From positions 1,736,001 to 1,800,000 of the forward strand of contig OW285195.1 of the NCBI GenBank assembly GCA_935421135.1: a stretch of DNA of 64,000 nucleotides. Reading direction: 5' to 3'. Source of the DNA: Bugulina stolonifera. Its lineage: Eukaryota; Bryozoa; Gymnolaemata; Cheilostomatida; Bugulidae. Of the stretch, positions 1-11,274 are shown piece by piece. The translations under genes were made by a program, and so were the position numbers. How positions within the stretch are numbered: the stretch's first letter is position 1; each line of letters begins with the position of its first letter. The notes below the pieces were generated by a model. It did no database searches, was not told the DNA's origin, and saw only the letters and a list, made by a program, of their open reading frames with translations.

Positions 1-712
1 ATACCACTGACTGTATGATATATATTATACCATATAATATACTATACCACTGACTGTATGATGTATATTATACCATATAATATACTATACCACTGACTGT
101 ATGATATATATTATACCATATAATATACTATACCACTGACTGTATGATATATATTATACCATATAATATACTATACCACTGACTGTATGATGTATATTAT
201 ACCATATAATATACTATACCGCTGACTGTATGATATATATTATACCATATAATATACTATACCACTGACTGTATGATATATATTATACCATATAATATAC
301 TATACCACTGACTGTATGATATATATTATACCATATAATATACTATACCACTGACTGTATGATGTATATTATACCATATAATATACTATACCGCTGACTG
401 TATGATATATATTATACCATATAATATATTATACCACTGACTGTATGATATATATTATACCATATAATACTATACCACTGACTGTATGATATATATTATA
501 CCATATAATATACTATACCACTGACTGTATGATATATATTATACCATATAATATACTATACCACTGACTGTATGATATATATTATACCATATAATATACT
601 ATACCACTGACTGTATGATGTATATTATACCATATAATATACTATACCACTGACTGTATGATATATATTATACCATATAATATACTATACCACTGACTGT
701 ATGATGTATATA
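1..712. repeat. 43-bp AT-rich minisatellite (copy 1, cut by window edge)
   Basis: About 16 head-to-tail units of 43 bp, each containing CCACTGACTGTATGAT followed by a TATTATACCATATAATATAC-like AT block. The main unit variants differ at one site (ATATAT or GTATAT). The array lies in the intron just upstream of the exon at 915. The second copy of the segment has the same array at 52806-54716 with about 44 units. ORFs running through it are repeat shadows. Confidence 0.95.
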
Positions 713-914
713 CATGTACAATACAATTGTATAATTATTATTCATTGACTGTATCCTACATACAATGTATGCAACTAGTACTATACCACTGAACGTGATG
801 TTTTGTAGGTCTACATGTATATACGAGTACATGCAGCTAGTGATATGTTTTGTATTTAATACACGGTCTGCAATATGATATATGATATGATATATGTGTT
901 TCATGTATTACCAG

Positions 915-3900
915 TGATATAGAAAGGGTGGTAAAGTTGCAGCAAGTAGCCTGTGATCCACAGTGTCCAATGATGATGGCTAAGAATTGTATAAACCAGT
1001 ACATAGATTCTAGTGGACACATACCATGCAGTTCACTACCTCAGTATAGAGCCTGCGTAGTCAGTTCAATGGATTCCTACAATTGTGCTGGAATGTGTAC
1101 TCCTGCCCAGTCTTTCTATATGCAGGAGATTTCATTCTCTCATGCAATCAGGTAAACCAAGGTTAACTGTGGCATTGTGAGTAGTAGTCTAGCTAAAAGG
1201 AATATGAGAGTAGCTTAAAGGGGAAAATCACAAATTTTGAAGTGATTCTAAAGTGATAGTTCGAAATCTGGCGGTTCCAGACGTCATTTCCACAAATACC
1301 AAAATCCGCGTTTTTATCCAAAAAATCGGTTTATCTGATTGGTCATGGGCGCATCCTTGTTGGTAGTCTAAGATCTGCAGACTTACACCGATATGCGAGG
1401 TGATTAATATATGCCCCGTTAAATCCACTATATTGCTATAGCCGTGCTGTTTCCGGTAAGTTTGCGCATTCACAGTTTACTGGTTTGCGACAGGCACTTG
1501 TGTTTTTTAGTAATTTCCAAAGTTTTCTGCTACTTGCACTTGCTTGTTTTTTATACTGACTAATATAGCTCACGGCATATTCTACAATGCATATTTATCC
1601 GTCGGTAAGAAATCAAATCAAGTTATATTATAATAAGTATTTGTTCATTCTTTTCTAATCCTACTAGATTATTTCCCACCGACTCTGACTGACAGTCACT
1701 GCAGTTTCACTGAACTATAAAAAACGCTAGTTTCAATTTGTTTAAAATAATTATTTATCATCAATTATGTTTGTTTTTATTTACTTATGCACGTAATTAA
1801 TTACTAACTGTTCTACCATGGGTTTCATTGGTAGTTCAGCGGAGCTAGCAGTGACTCTCAGTCAGATTCGGAGCTTGCAGTGACTCTCAGTCAGATACTA
1901 CGGAGCTAGCAGTGACTCTCAGTCAGATTCAGCTAGCAGTGACTCTCAGTAAGTTTCCGTGGGAAATATAACATGAACTCAAGCTGCAATAAAATCACTT
2001 TTATTTCTGTGGCATTAGATTACTGTTGACTAGACACAAGACAAATGAATCACCAGTTACTGCTTACTTGCCGCTGTAAATTAATGATTAAAAGTCAAAC
2101 GATCATATCATATCATTCAATTTATTTCGTGTGTTGCTTTTACTAAAACAGGCTAAATATAAATGATGAAAGCTGTTAGTTGGAAATGGTAAAGCAACAT
2201 TTCCAAAAAAAGACAGTTCCAGCAGGATGTTTCTCAACTGTGTAGATTACATTTATTAGAATACAACTCACCGATAATTAAGTTTAATTGAATGAAAAAT
2301 TAATATTAAAAAGGAAAATTAATGGGTGGGGTTAGGGGTTCAAACTGCCACGGAGAGGTTTAGTTTGGAACTGTCTTTTTCCCATTGTATTGGATTGCAG
2401 TACATCACTTCACCTCCATACTTTCCTGGTGTTCTATTTCTTTCTTTACTGCCTATTTTAATTTTATTTTAATCTTGCTAATTTTCATTTCATGGCGCGC
2501 GTTCAGATAAATAAAATTAAAATAAGCAGCAGTAAGTAAGCCCAATGACTGAAAGAAAAAAACAGAGATGCCAGACTCAGTTAATTCAAGCAACATTTTA
2601 TGGCCTATTAAAAGACTCGTTTCCAAAATAAAACTTGCAAACATCTCTGGAAAAAAACTAGTATCATATGTACATGTATGTTTGTGCAATATTATGAATC
2701 TGTTCCACAATGCTGACCATTAAGAAATTTACTTTAGCCTCAGTGACTGTGACAAACCCTATTGATACTCTTAACTAGTCTCTATAATGGCATAGGCCTA
2801 TGTGACTAAGAATATTGGGCCTACACTGTGGTGACTTGGTGACTACTATATCTAACTACTACTATTCCTATTGATAATTCAACTTCTGTTGATTCTATTG
2901 ATACTGTAGCTACTACTGCTACTACTGGACCCTCTGGTACTACTGCGACAACTTACCACTTTTCTACGACTAACTATTATTGTAACCAACTACTACTATT
3001 ACTACTGCTGATTTTAACTACTTGCATGATTACTACTAATGCAACCTAACTAATTACTGAGATCACCATAATACTGCTACTACACTGCTATCACTTTAAC
3101 TTACTGCTAACTACTACTATAAGTAACTACTCCTACTGCTAATACGAACTACAGCCAACACTTTTATTTTATTTTGCTAGTAAACTGCTGCTGTGACTAC
3201 TAATACTGACGATAGTGGGCATACTATCAATGTTGAGCTGATACTAACACATACAGCTTGTTGACTTGTGTTGTAGGATGTTGCAGTGCCTGCTGCAGTT
3301 GGGCCACCAGATGCTGATATGCTCTCTTACTTTATTCTATGAGTTTGTAGTACTGAAGCACTAATGAGTTTTACCATGCACTAGCCGATGCTTTCAAGAA
3401 AATGCAGTTTCATATCCATATAGCTCTTCAGGTAGGTAGTTGTATGAATAACTACTCGGAATCCTGTATCTTAAACATTGATGCTTTATCGGCGAAGAAG
3501 ATTTAGATGATACTGATACTCCTTTGGTTATTATAGTAATTACACTTACATGAATTATTCATTGTTACACATGAAGACTGTGTGTGTAGGCAGATCTATG
3601 TGCAAATGAAAGTAATACACGAGACAGTCATTTCTTGGTTGCAGATAGATTCTGGTAAGATGTTCCAGACAAAATGTTATAGCCTTGGAATATCGCAAGA
3701 GACACCGATGGAGGGTAAACTATCCAGTTCAACAGGAACAACTTTTGGAAGAAACCTCATTCATCATTGCAGTTGGTCTGGTATCCTTGCTGGCAGTCTC
3801 CTTGAGGTTAAATATTTGTCCATTGCTTTTGCATGTAGGTGCAGTAGTGGTGAAAGCTAGATAGACCTCCTTACTCCTTAGTTGGGGTTTTGGAGAAGGG

Positions 3901-6900
3901 GAATAAATCTAGAAAAAGCGATTTCTGTTTAAGTTTTACTGTAAAACAGAGGTTATCTCAAATTTCTCCACTTCTGCATCTAAACAATTATTGACCTCCA
4001 TGGCCTGAATCTTGCAACCATTTGCTATCAGCCATTATGTTAGCTGTCAACATAATATGGTCAACAAGGTCAGTCTATAACTGTAGGGCTTGCCAGTGAC
4101 CTCTACCTCACCAACTATGCAAGTGTTCAACTGTTGAAACCCAGGCAGTGAAGTTGAAGTTTGATCATAACACAGTCCACTCTGCACTCTGCTGGAACTT
4201 CCTCCACTTGTACACCTCTGCTCTGACTGCTCAATACTCTCTAGCACAATCTGTTGGCTATGTTATAAAACCATAGTAGCACATAAGTGCTACATGGTGG
4301 TAATCATTAGTGCTTTGCCATAGATTCAGCAGTTAAAGCTATCATAGAATCCACAGTAGCCTAGCCACCTGCAGTGTAATATTTTAATGTGTACTTTTAA
4401 TAATACTATTACCAATGTTTTTCATGGGTAACAAAGTGTCAGAAATTATTTCCAATGATATTGTGTAAACCTTTTATACATGCATGTATATGTAGATATA
4501 ATAAAGAATTCGTGATTACATATAATGTTTATACAAATACAGTGTGTTGTGCCATATGGTACTTTCAGCATGTACATGCATGTTTATTTCTCATACATAA
4601 GTTTTATAATGATAAAATGTATATTATATTACTGATACATGTACAGGTATAAATGCATTTGCATTGTTGGCAGACGATGCTAAGGTCTATGTGATTGCAC
4701 TGCACTGACAACTGCAGTCAAGAAATTGAAATGAGAGTAAGGAAAACAAATGCATGTATAATTAGCATAGCAGTATGTTATACGGATAATAGTATAAAGT
4801 TATCTCCCCAGGAATGGTCGATCGCCGGAAACCGTAGTCTCACAAAATAGTATGCCGAAATCTCAAAAAGGAGATAACTCCAAAGTTTTCAATCATTAAG
4901 AAGGAGTTTTAATTTCACTAATTGAGGCATAAGGAGGGTCATAAAATACAAATCCTTTGTTATTAATAAGAGAACATATGTTGATTTAGTATACTGTACA
5001 ATAATTGTTCGAATATCTTGTTTGGAACAGTACAAAAACTAACTTCAAAGTAGGGCACAATTTGTGAATTTCACCTTTAACTAAAGCATTTCAGGGGTAT
5101 TCAACTCTGGCATTGTGATAAAATGAATACACAGTTGTGTGTACGAGCCATAAACGGCTAGAGGGGACACAGTTTGGCATGCAGTGTGGTGCTCATAGCT
5201 TCATACCAAATTATGCGAATATGTTATGCCTATTTTAGGTAATTTGAAGTTATCATTCATTGACTTTGTATGTAATTGATCAAGGCAACCAAAGAATGTT
5301 GTAGGTATTTGAGTGAGTAAAACGTTGTGGGTAGTACATCAGTGAAGCATTCTGACTAGATTATTGTGATAAGCCATGTGAGTAGTACATCAGGTGTGGC
5401 TTTGTGGGTATCTGTTGGTAAATAATATTGAGCTGTTTCACATTCAGGTGTGAGCTCAATGGGAACTGTAGAGATGCTGTTGATGGTCTCTGCTTCAACA
5501 TGCAGACGAGGGAGCAGTGGTTGGCTATGAACCAGTTTACTACAGCACCATTGTTCTGCGGGTATGTTTGTTACGGCACCATTGTTCTGTGGGTATGTTT
5601 ACTACAGCACCATTGTTCTGTGGGCACGTTTACTACAGCGCCATTGTTCTGTGGGTACGTTTGCTACAGCACCATTGTTCTGTGGGTATGTTTACTACAG
5701 CACCATTGTACTGTGGGTATGTTTACTACAGCACTTTTGTACTGTGGGTATGTTTACTACAGCACTTTTGTACTGTGGGTATGTTTACTATAGCGCCATT
5801 GTTTGTAAGTCGGTCAGTTTGAAGTGTTTAATAATAATTTTCACAAATGGTGTACTCTTACATGTAGTTAAACCATGTCTCCATCAGTTCACCTGTGTAG
5901 AACCAGCAGTTGGTCGCATTAAGTGAACATACGGCATTTTGAGCAGACAACTGTTTGAACGTGAGGTGGAACAGTATTGGACTTCATTGACATCTGCGTT
6001 GCTTTTAATACAGGCTGATGGTTGACTTTAGTGCTTGCCTGGCCAATAGTATTCACTCCACTGTGACGCTGCCCAATACTGGACACACCCTTAGCACACC
6101 ATGTTCTGATCAATCAGATGGAGTTAGGGTTGTGGAGCAACATTTACTTGGCTCATTTGACAGTCTGAAGTGTAATGGTCAAAGCCCCAACTGGGCAAAC
6201 ACTTGCAGAGACATTATCTTAGGTGAGAGCCCAACCACCACAGCCAACAGTTCTGCGAGGTCTTCACCAACCACAAGGGGGCCAACACAAAAGACCCGTA
6301 GAACAACTACTACATCTACTCCTACACCAAATGCTCCTTCTTCCAGTGCAGGTTAATTCTCCAATAGTTTCTGTTAAATAAAACTCTTCAATTTAATTAA
6401 TCACTGATGCTAATAATATTGTTTGTGTCTAGTTGTTGTTGTTATAAAATGTCATAGCGATAGTTTTGCTGTAGCTATACACATCATTGTGCTTCTAGGT
6501 GAGGAATTCACTGCATCAGTGAAGTTATCATTAGACGCCGACTACCAGGCAGTCGTAGGAAGCAGAGAGATGCAAGTTCGGAACCAGATAAAACAGCAAA
6601 TTGCCCAAACTCTGGGAATTCCTAAAAGTTTACTGAGGAATGTGAAAATCTCAGCAGGTTGATATCAGTTCACTTTGATATGCTTGTCATGGTGTAATAA
6701 TGTAGTAATTGATGTTCTATATTTACATGTATCAAATCCATCAGGAAGTATTTTAGTGCGTAGTACAACGGGATGGCAGTAACATTTTAGTGGTTACACA
6801 TGCATATATATTTTACAGGAAGCATTGTGGTAGAATTTGACCTTGTTACCTCTGATGAGACAGTGTTTTCCTCAACATCTGCACAACTCACCCAGGGAAT

Positions 6901-9552
6901 CCCTCCTGTAGCCATCAATGGCATCACTTATGAAGCTCGACCAGCCATAGTGAATGTAATTACTGGGCCAGCAGCGGTAACAAATAGCAGCAACCTTGGC
7001 AGTACATTCTCTTCTCGTACGTTTTGTAAGTCTATTATGAATCAAGTCTACTCGAATTCTATATTGAGTCAACACTATATCAAGTCTACTTTATGTTAAG
7101 TCCAGCCTCTATCGTAGAAAGTTGATATTGGTTTTCAGTTGTAAATTATGATATACATGTACATTGACATATATATGTACATTGACATATACATGTACAT
7201 TGACATATATATGTACATGTACATCAACATAAATACATGTACATGTACCTACCTGTATTTTAGTTAGTTTTCAGTTATGCATTATGACATACATTAACTT
7301 ATACCCATTTCAGCTTGCGATGAATGTAGGATGCAACTAGCTCAGATTACAGGCTATGATATACATGCTGGAGAGAGACAGAAGAACATATACAAAGATG
7401 AAATATGCTTGTGAGATACTCATACCCATAGCACTAGTACATAATTTAGAGCTGTATCAACAGTTCACTGACAAAACTAAAACAAATCTGTTTAAGATAA
7501 TATTATATCAACGACAGGCTCAGTAATGTTTTTACAGTTGTATCAGCACTTTACAGACACGTCCTGTATGTTGTACCCTGTATTTTAGACTCCTATTTTC
7601 CCCACATACCTACATGAACTTTGTAAATATTCTCTCTGTTTTTACATAATTCTCATATTTTACATAATTTCTATAGCTTACGTGTTTGAATATTTATTTG
7701 TAATTTTAGGACATTTAACTTAGTCATCTCATGTTTCGAGGAGTGCGTAGAAAAAGATAATTTGCCCATGCCTTTAACACACCCTGACTATGTGAAAGCA
7801 AATGAGCTACACTCGCTCTGGTGTCAGACTGGTGGGTGTTCTCTGTATTTCCAGCTTATAATAGTTGGTTGTTATTTACTAGAATGCTGTAACTAACGCC
7901 CTATTGACTGCATCTAGTTTCCATTCTTTTATATATCTGTTCACTTCATGCATTCAGATCTGAATATCACTATAAATGCTCATACGGAGACAAGGCCTAC
8001 ATGATTGTATAATTATGGGGATGTGGCCAAGTCATCCACTATATATTTTCCCTCCTTTAAACACAATAACATTATACTTGCTAAGCATTGCTATATGCTA
8101 GTGACAGAGATAAGGGTAAATCTGACTCCTGAGGTCCTACCTTTCCCTTCACTGTCATTTCTAAAGTCATGCTGTAATGAGCCCTCCAGGGGCCTCTTAT
8201 GCTAGCTAGTCTTATACAGTTACTGATGCTATAATTCACTTCAATCTTGTAGAATGCGCATTTGCTGACTTTGCATCCTGCTATGCTACTGAAACAAGGT
8301 GTGAACCGCTGGGTACTAACACGTTCGTTGGTTGCTTGCTGGAAGGATACAAACCAGAGTGTAGTGGCGTATGCACTCAGCACCAAAGATATTCCTTAGC
8401 TCAGAAAATACAACGTGTCATCGAATGTTTTCCAACCGATGACATCAAGTGTTCCACCCACGTATCAGTACGTATGTAAAGTATATAAATGTCTTCAAAT
8501 GATGTCTGACTCGGATGAGATGTACAATGTAGATGTGAAATGAAAGAACATACTGCCTGGTAAACTAGTTATTACCACTATGTTATTATTGGACACGGGT
8601 TCCTATTAGAACACACAGTTATCGCTACACTCTGCACATTTTCAGGGGTGTTTCGATTCTCTAAGGGAAGGAGACACTGATGCACTTGGTCAGCTTGTCT
8701 GGGGTCCCGTGTTAGCTCCTACAAACAATCTCAAGGATATATGCAGGTACTTTGTTCTACAATATAAGAATTACATGTGATATCAGCAGTCTAATATTAC
8801 ACATGTATATAAAGTGTAGTATACCTATGTGTACATACATGTATATATAGTGTAGTAATACCTATGTGTACATACATGTATATATAGTGTAGTATCCCTA
8901 TGTGTACATACATGTATATATACAGTAGTGTAGCATGCCAACGCATACAAACATGTGTGTTATGCACGTCATTGATTACAGGTATTTAACTACACCAGTA
9001 GACTGCCTGGTCAACACAAACTTTGCAACAGTTTGCTCACACAATGAGGCTAACGTTAGAAAACTAGCAGATAAATGGAGACAGAATTTCCATGAAGACG
9101 TGTGCTCTGAAGGCGAAGAGGAAATGGTAGGAGTACTAAACACATTACAATAAGCATTACGTTAAACTTCCTTCTGGTATATGGTGTGCTAGGATGGTCA
9201 TACCATACATGCTATAGTATATGGTGTGCTAGGATGGTCATACCATACATGCTATAGTATATGGTGTGCTAGGATGGTCATACCATACATGCTATACTAG
9301 TATATTGTGTACTAGGATGGTAATACCATACATGCTACGTTGTTCATATTTTAGAACCTAGAAGAAAAATGTTCTAACCTGAGAGATAAAAGTGAATCAC
9401 ATATCAAGCCATCAGGCTATGGAAAGCACCTAGAACGAGGTGGAGGTAGTGAGGCTACTGCATCTGAAAATGCTGCTTGCTCACCTATGTCACACTATAA
9501 CATATTAGTGTGTTTAGTAGTACTTATGATATCATTATTATTACATCTCTAG
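915..9552 (+). CDS. Secreted Cys-rich, SEA-like, putatively GPI-anchored protein, copy 1 (3' exons)
   Basis: Eleven exons with consistent GT-AG boundaries and matching phases: 915-1151, 5448-5561, 6014-6351, 6499-6657, 6819-7025, 7314-7410, 7710-7831, 8253-8467, 8646-8746, 8982-9126, 9355-9552 (TAG). Upstream exons lie outside the window; their equivalents are seen in copy 2. The first exons encode helical modules with spaced cysteines (VACDPQCPMM, SYNCAGMC, CELNGNCRDA). A Thr/Ser/Pro-rich linker follows, then an SEA-like alpha/beta module, further Cys-rich exons, and a C-terminus ending in about 17 hydrophobic residues with no cytoplasmic tail. This fits an extracellular, membrane-tethered protein. 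I do not recognise a named orthologue. Intron 1 holds a 3.86 kb transposon and several other introns hold minisatellites. All exons remain open. About ten residues differ from copy 2, mostly conservative. A possible AATAAA poly(A) signal lies at 10099-10104. Confidence 0.8.
1843..1950. repeat. Short tandem repeat inside the piggyBac-like element
   Basis: Four imperfect repeats of GAGCTAGCAGTGACTCTCAG-like sequence of about 26-33 bp. An inverted relative of the same motif (GACTGACAGTCACTGCAG) lies at about 1688-1704, so the motif may be a subterminal protein-binding repeat. Confidence 0.7.
2199..2380. repeat. Short inverted repeat pair inside the piggyBac-like element
   Basis: AAAAAGACAGTTCC near 2206-2219 is inverted as GGAACTGTCTTTTT near 2366-2379. 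The 180 bp between them could be a small nested MITE, but no target duplication was identified. Confidence 0.35.
5538..5808 (+). repeat. 31-bp minisatellite spanning a splice donor, copy 1
   Basis: About 8.5 units of 31 bp. Each contains the last bases of the exon ending at 5561 (CCATTGTTCTGTGG), a donor-like GTATGTTT and then CTACAG, an acceptor-like trinucleotide context. Because 31 is not a multiple of three, all three frames stay open through the array. Units vary at the donor (GTATGT, GTACGT, GCACGT). Confidence 0.92.
6499..7025 (+). CDS. SEA-like domain exon pair of copy 1 gene
   Basis: Exons 6499-6657 and 6819-7025 (both entered in phase 1) encode one module. A strand is read as FTASVKLSL, followed by a helix with QVRNQIKQQIAQTLGI, then LLRNVKISAG, and across the intron a strand SIVVEFDLV. 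This strand-helix-strand order ending in a GS(I/V)VVxF strand is typical of SEA-like ferredoxin folds in extracellular metazoan proteins. No GSVVV-type autocleavage site can be confirmed by eye. The equivalent pair in copy 2 is 56655-56813 and 56975-57181. The domain call is by pattern only. Confidence 0.6.
7150..7245. repeat. ACATGTACATTGACATAT tandem repeat
   Basis: A short intronic array of 18-bp units built on the palindrome ACATGT/TACATGTA. The copy 2 counterpart at 57306-57432 has a different unit order and length. Confidence 0.8.
8808..8934. repeat. 36-bp minisatellite, short allele (copy 1)
   Basis: About three units of AGTGTAGTATACCTATGTGT followed by ACATACATGTATATAT. It lies in the intron before the exon at 8982. 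Copy 2 carries about 13 units at 58990-59456. Confidence 0.85.
9176..9343. repeat. 40-bp minisatellite, short allele (copy 1)
   Basis: Four units of a 40-bp repeat containing GTGCTAGGATGGTCATACCA and TACATGCTATAGTATATG, in the last intron. The same site in copy 2 holds about 59 units (59701-62062), the largest length difference between the two copies. Confidence 0.93.
9355..9552 (+). CDS. Terminal exon with GPI-anchor-like C-terminus, copy 1
   Basis: This 66-codon exon begins after TTTTAG at 9351-9354 and ends at TAG 9550-9552. It carries a hydrophilic spacer with GERGGGSEA-type small residues, then SPMSHYN and a hydrophobic end (ILVCLVVLMISLLL) with only HL after it. Small residues, a short polar spacer and a terminal hydrophobic run without basic tail residues is the usual GPI-attachment layout. 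A tail-anchored single-pass protein is the alternative. The matching exon in copy 2 (62077-62274) keeps the feature with Cys-to-Ser and Met-to-Ile changes in the hydrophobic run. Confidence 0.65.
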   Translation, partial: NLEEKCSNLRDKSESHIKPSGYGKHLERGGGSEATASENAACSPMSHYNILVCLVVLMISLLLHL

Positions 9553-11090
9553 ACTTAACACAATGTATATTATGATTGTTGCTGCTTACTATTTACTGTG
9601 GGTAGATACATAGATGTATGTACATTTGGTGCATGTACAGTAGATATATATGCAGTAGATACATGTTCAATAGCTACATGTACATATGCAGTAGCTACAT
9701 ACACAGTATAAATGTATGTACGAGTATACAGTACATTTGATACGTCATTCAGACTGTACAGTAGCTAAATGTAAATCTGACAGATAGTACAGTATATACA
9801 TACATGTATGTAAATGTATCTACCCGGTTGTGCAGTAGATACTCTGCAGTAGATACATGCACACACATGATATATATTGTTTTAGTGAAATGTGCTTACC
9901 TCAATTTTACCTAATATTTTATTCATTTCTCTTTTCCTACTAGTCTGTGTTATTGTTAGTCATTATTTATTGCTATCCTCATTAATATTTTATAACAGTG
10001 AATTGTCAAATTGTTACCAGCTACATGTAAGTGAGAGCCATCTCTAGGCTTATAGGAAGTTGAGTGAATCATACACATTCATATTGTTCGTTGACGAAAA
10101 TAAATACATTAACCATAATTCATACATGGACATGTAGATGTAAGCATACAGTCATGTACATGAAAATCTGACTTGTTCTTTTAAATTGTAAATTTGCAAT
10201 ACTAAGCGCACTTACAAGTTCAGGAAATTTTTGACTGTTCAAAGCAGAACGTTTTGAAACTGCATCCACAAATTTGAACCAATTTTAATTTTCATTGTTA
10301 TATTTTTCTAATTAATTAATTAAAATCAATCATCTGTAAGTATATTGTTCTTCCGAATGTAATCTATACAGTTTCAAACTGTCCCATTTTGAACTGTCAT
10401 TTTTCGAAAGGCGCCTTACCGAGTAGAGTGGAACTCACTTAATTCGGCCTCGGTTAATTCGAAAACTTGGTTAGTTCAAACTATTAGCCTTGGTCCCTGC
10501 TGAGCATTTTAAAAAAGGCTACACATAATTCATATTTATTATGTATAATTCAAACGTTACAGCTTGGCTTAGCTGGTTTACCTTAAGCTATACAGTATTG
10601 TACAACAAGTATTAGTCACTCCTGGTCAGCTTACTCTACCCAGATTCTCTGATTGGTTGTAAGTCAATAATGCACATAACATGCACCAACCAATAGCAAT
10701 TTCTCCTCAATCAGGGAACCCCAACTGACTTGTTTCTGCTGGTGACTGTTCCATAGCTAACTCCTCCTAGCTGTTCTGATTGGTTGTAAGCTGATAATGC
10801 GATTAATACCACTAACCTATAATAATTTCTCTGCAAACAGAGAAACCTAACTGACTTGTTTTCATTGTTGACCTTTTACATAGTGCCGTTTATAATTAGA
10901 ATCACTGAATTATTTTTAAGCTGTGTTATTGTGATGGTTTCACACAGTCTACCAACTACCTGACAATAACTATATGTGTATCCATGTATATATATCTGCT
11001 TGTATTCGTTACTACTTGGTCGTTTGATAGAAAACACACTGAAAACTTACTTTTTTGCAATATTGAGCATCATCGACGAGTTTGCAAGCT
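9553..11090. other. 3' flank of copy 1 gene, no gene seen
   Basis: This contains dispersed TACATGTA-rich sequence, a possible poly(A) signal (10099-10104), and a stretch at about 10430-10475 with AATTCGGCCTCGGTTAATTC that resembles pogo/Tigger-type TIRs but has no visible partner end. A diverged direct repeat of about 105 bp (10651-10748 and 10775-10880) contains ATTGGTTGTAAG. No convincing coding exon was found. The whole stretch recurs at 62275-63830. Confidence 0.6.
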
Positions 11091-11094
11091 AACA

Positions 11095-11262
11095 ACTCAA
11101 GGAAATCGGATTGATATCAGAGGGAGGGCATCGAATCAACATCGGGTTGACATTGGTATGCATCGGATTGACATCGTGGGGGGCATCAGATTGACATCAG
11201 GGGGGAGGGTGCATCGAGTTGACATCGGTATGCATCGCCGGGCATCGGATTGACATCGAGAG
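11095..11262. repeat. CATCGGATTGACATCG-type degenerate tandem repeat
   Basis: Imperfect 20-30 bp units built around CATCG(G/A)ATTGACATC, ending where the polymerase-like frame begins. The same array is at about 63824-63989. Frames across it are artefacts of the repeat. Confidence 0.8.
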
Positions 11263-11274
11263 AGTTTTTTCAAC

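Larger units (their letters stand above)
1219..5076. mobile_element. piggyBac-like non-autonomous DNA transposon (3858 bp)
   Basis: The element is flanked by TTAA on both sides (1215-1218 and 5077-5080), and copy 2 of the segment has a single TTAA (55222-55225) at the same place, so the boundaries are exact. The termini are inverted repeats: the left end starts AGGGGAAAATCACAAATTTTG and the right end, reversed, starts AGGTGAAATTCACAAATTGTG (18 of 21 match). TTAA target duplication with A/G-rich TIRs is the piggyBac-superfamily signature. No transposase ORF is visible (longest frames under 100 codons), so it was probably mobilised in trans. It interrupts an intron of the secreted-protein gene. 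Confidence 0.88.

Noticed and set aside
10430..10480. pogo/Tigger TIR-like AATTCGGCCTCGGTTAATTC
   Set aside because: Suggestive only; no partner TIR or TA duplication seen nearby.
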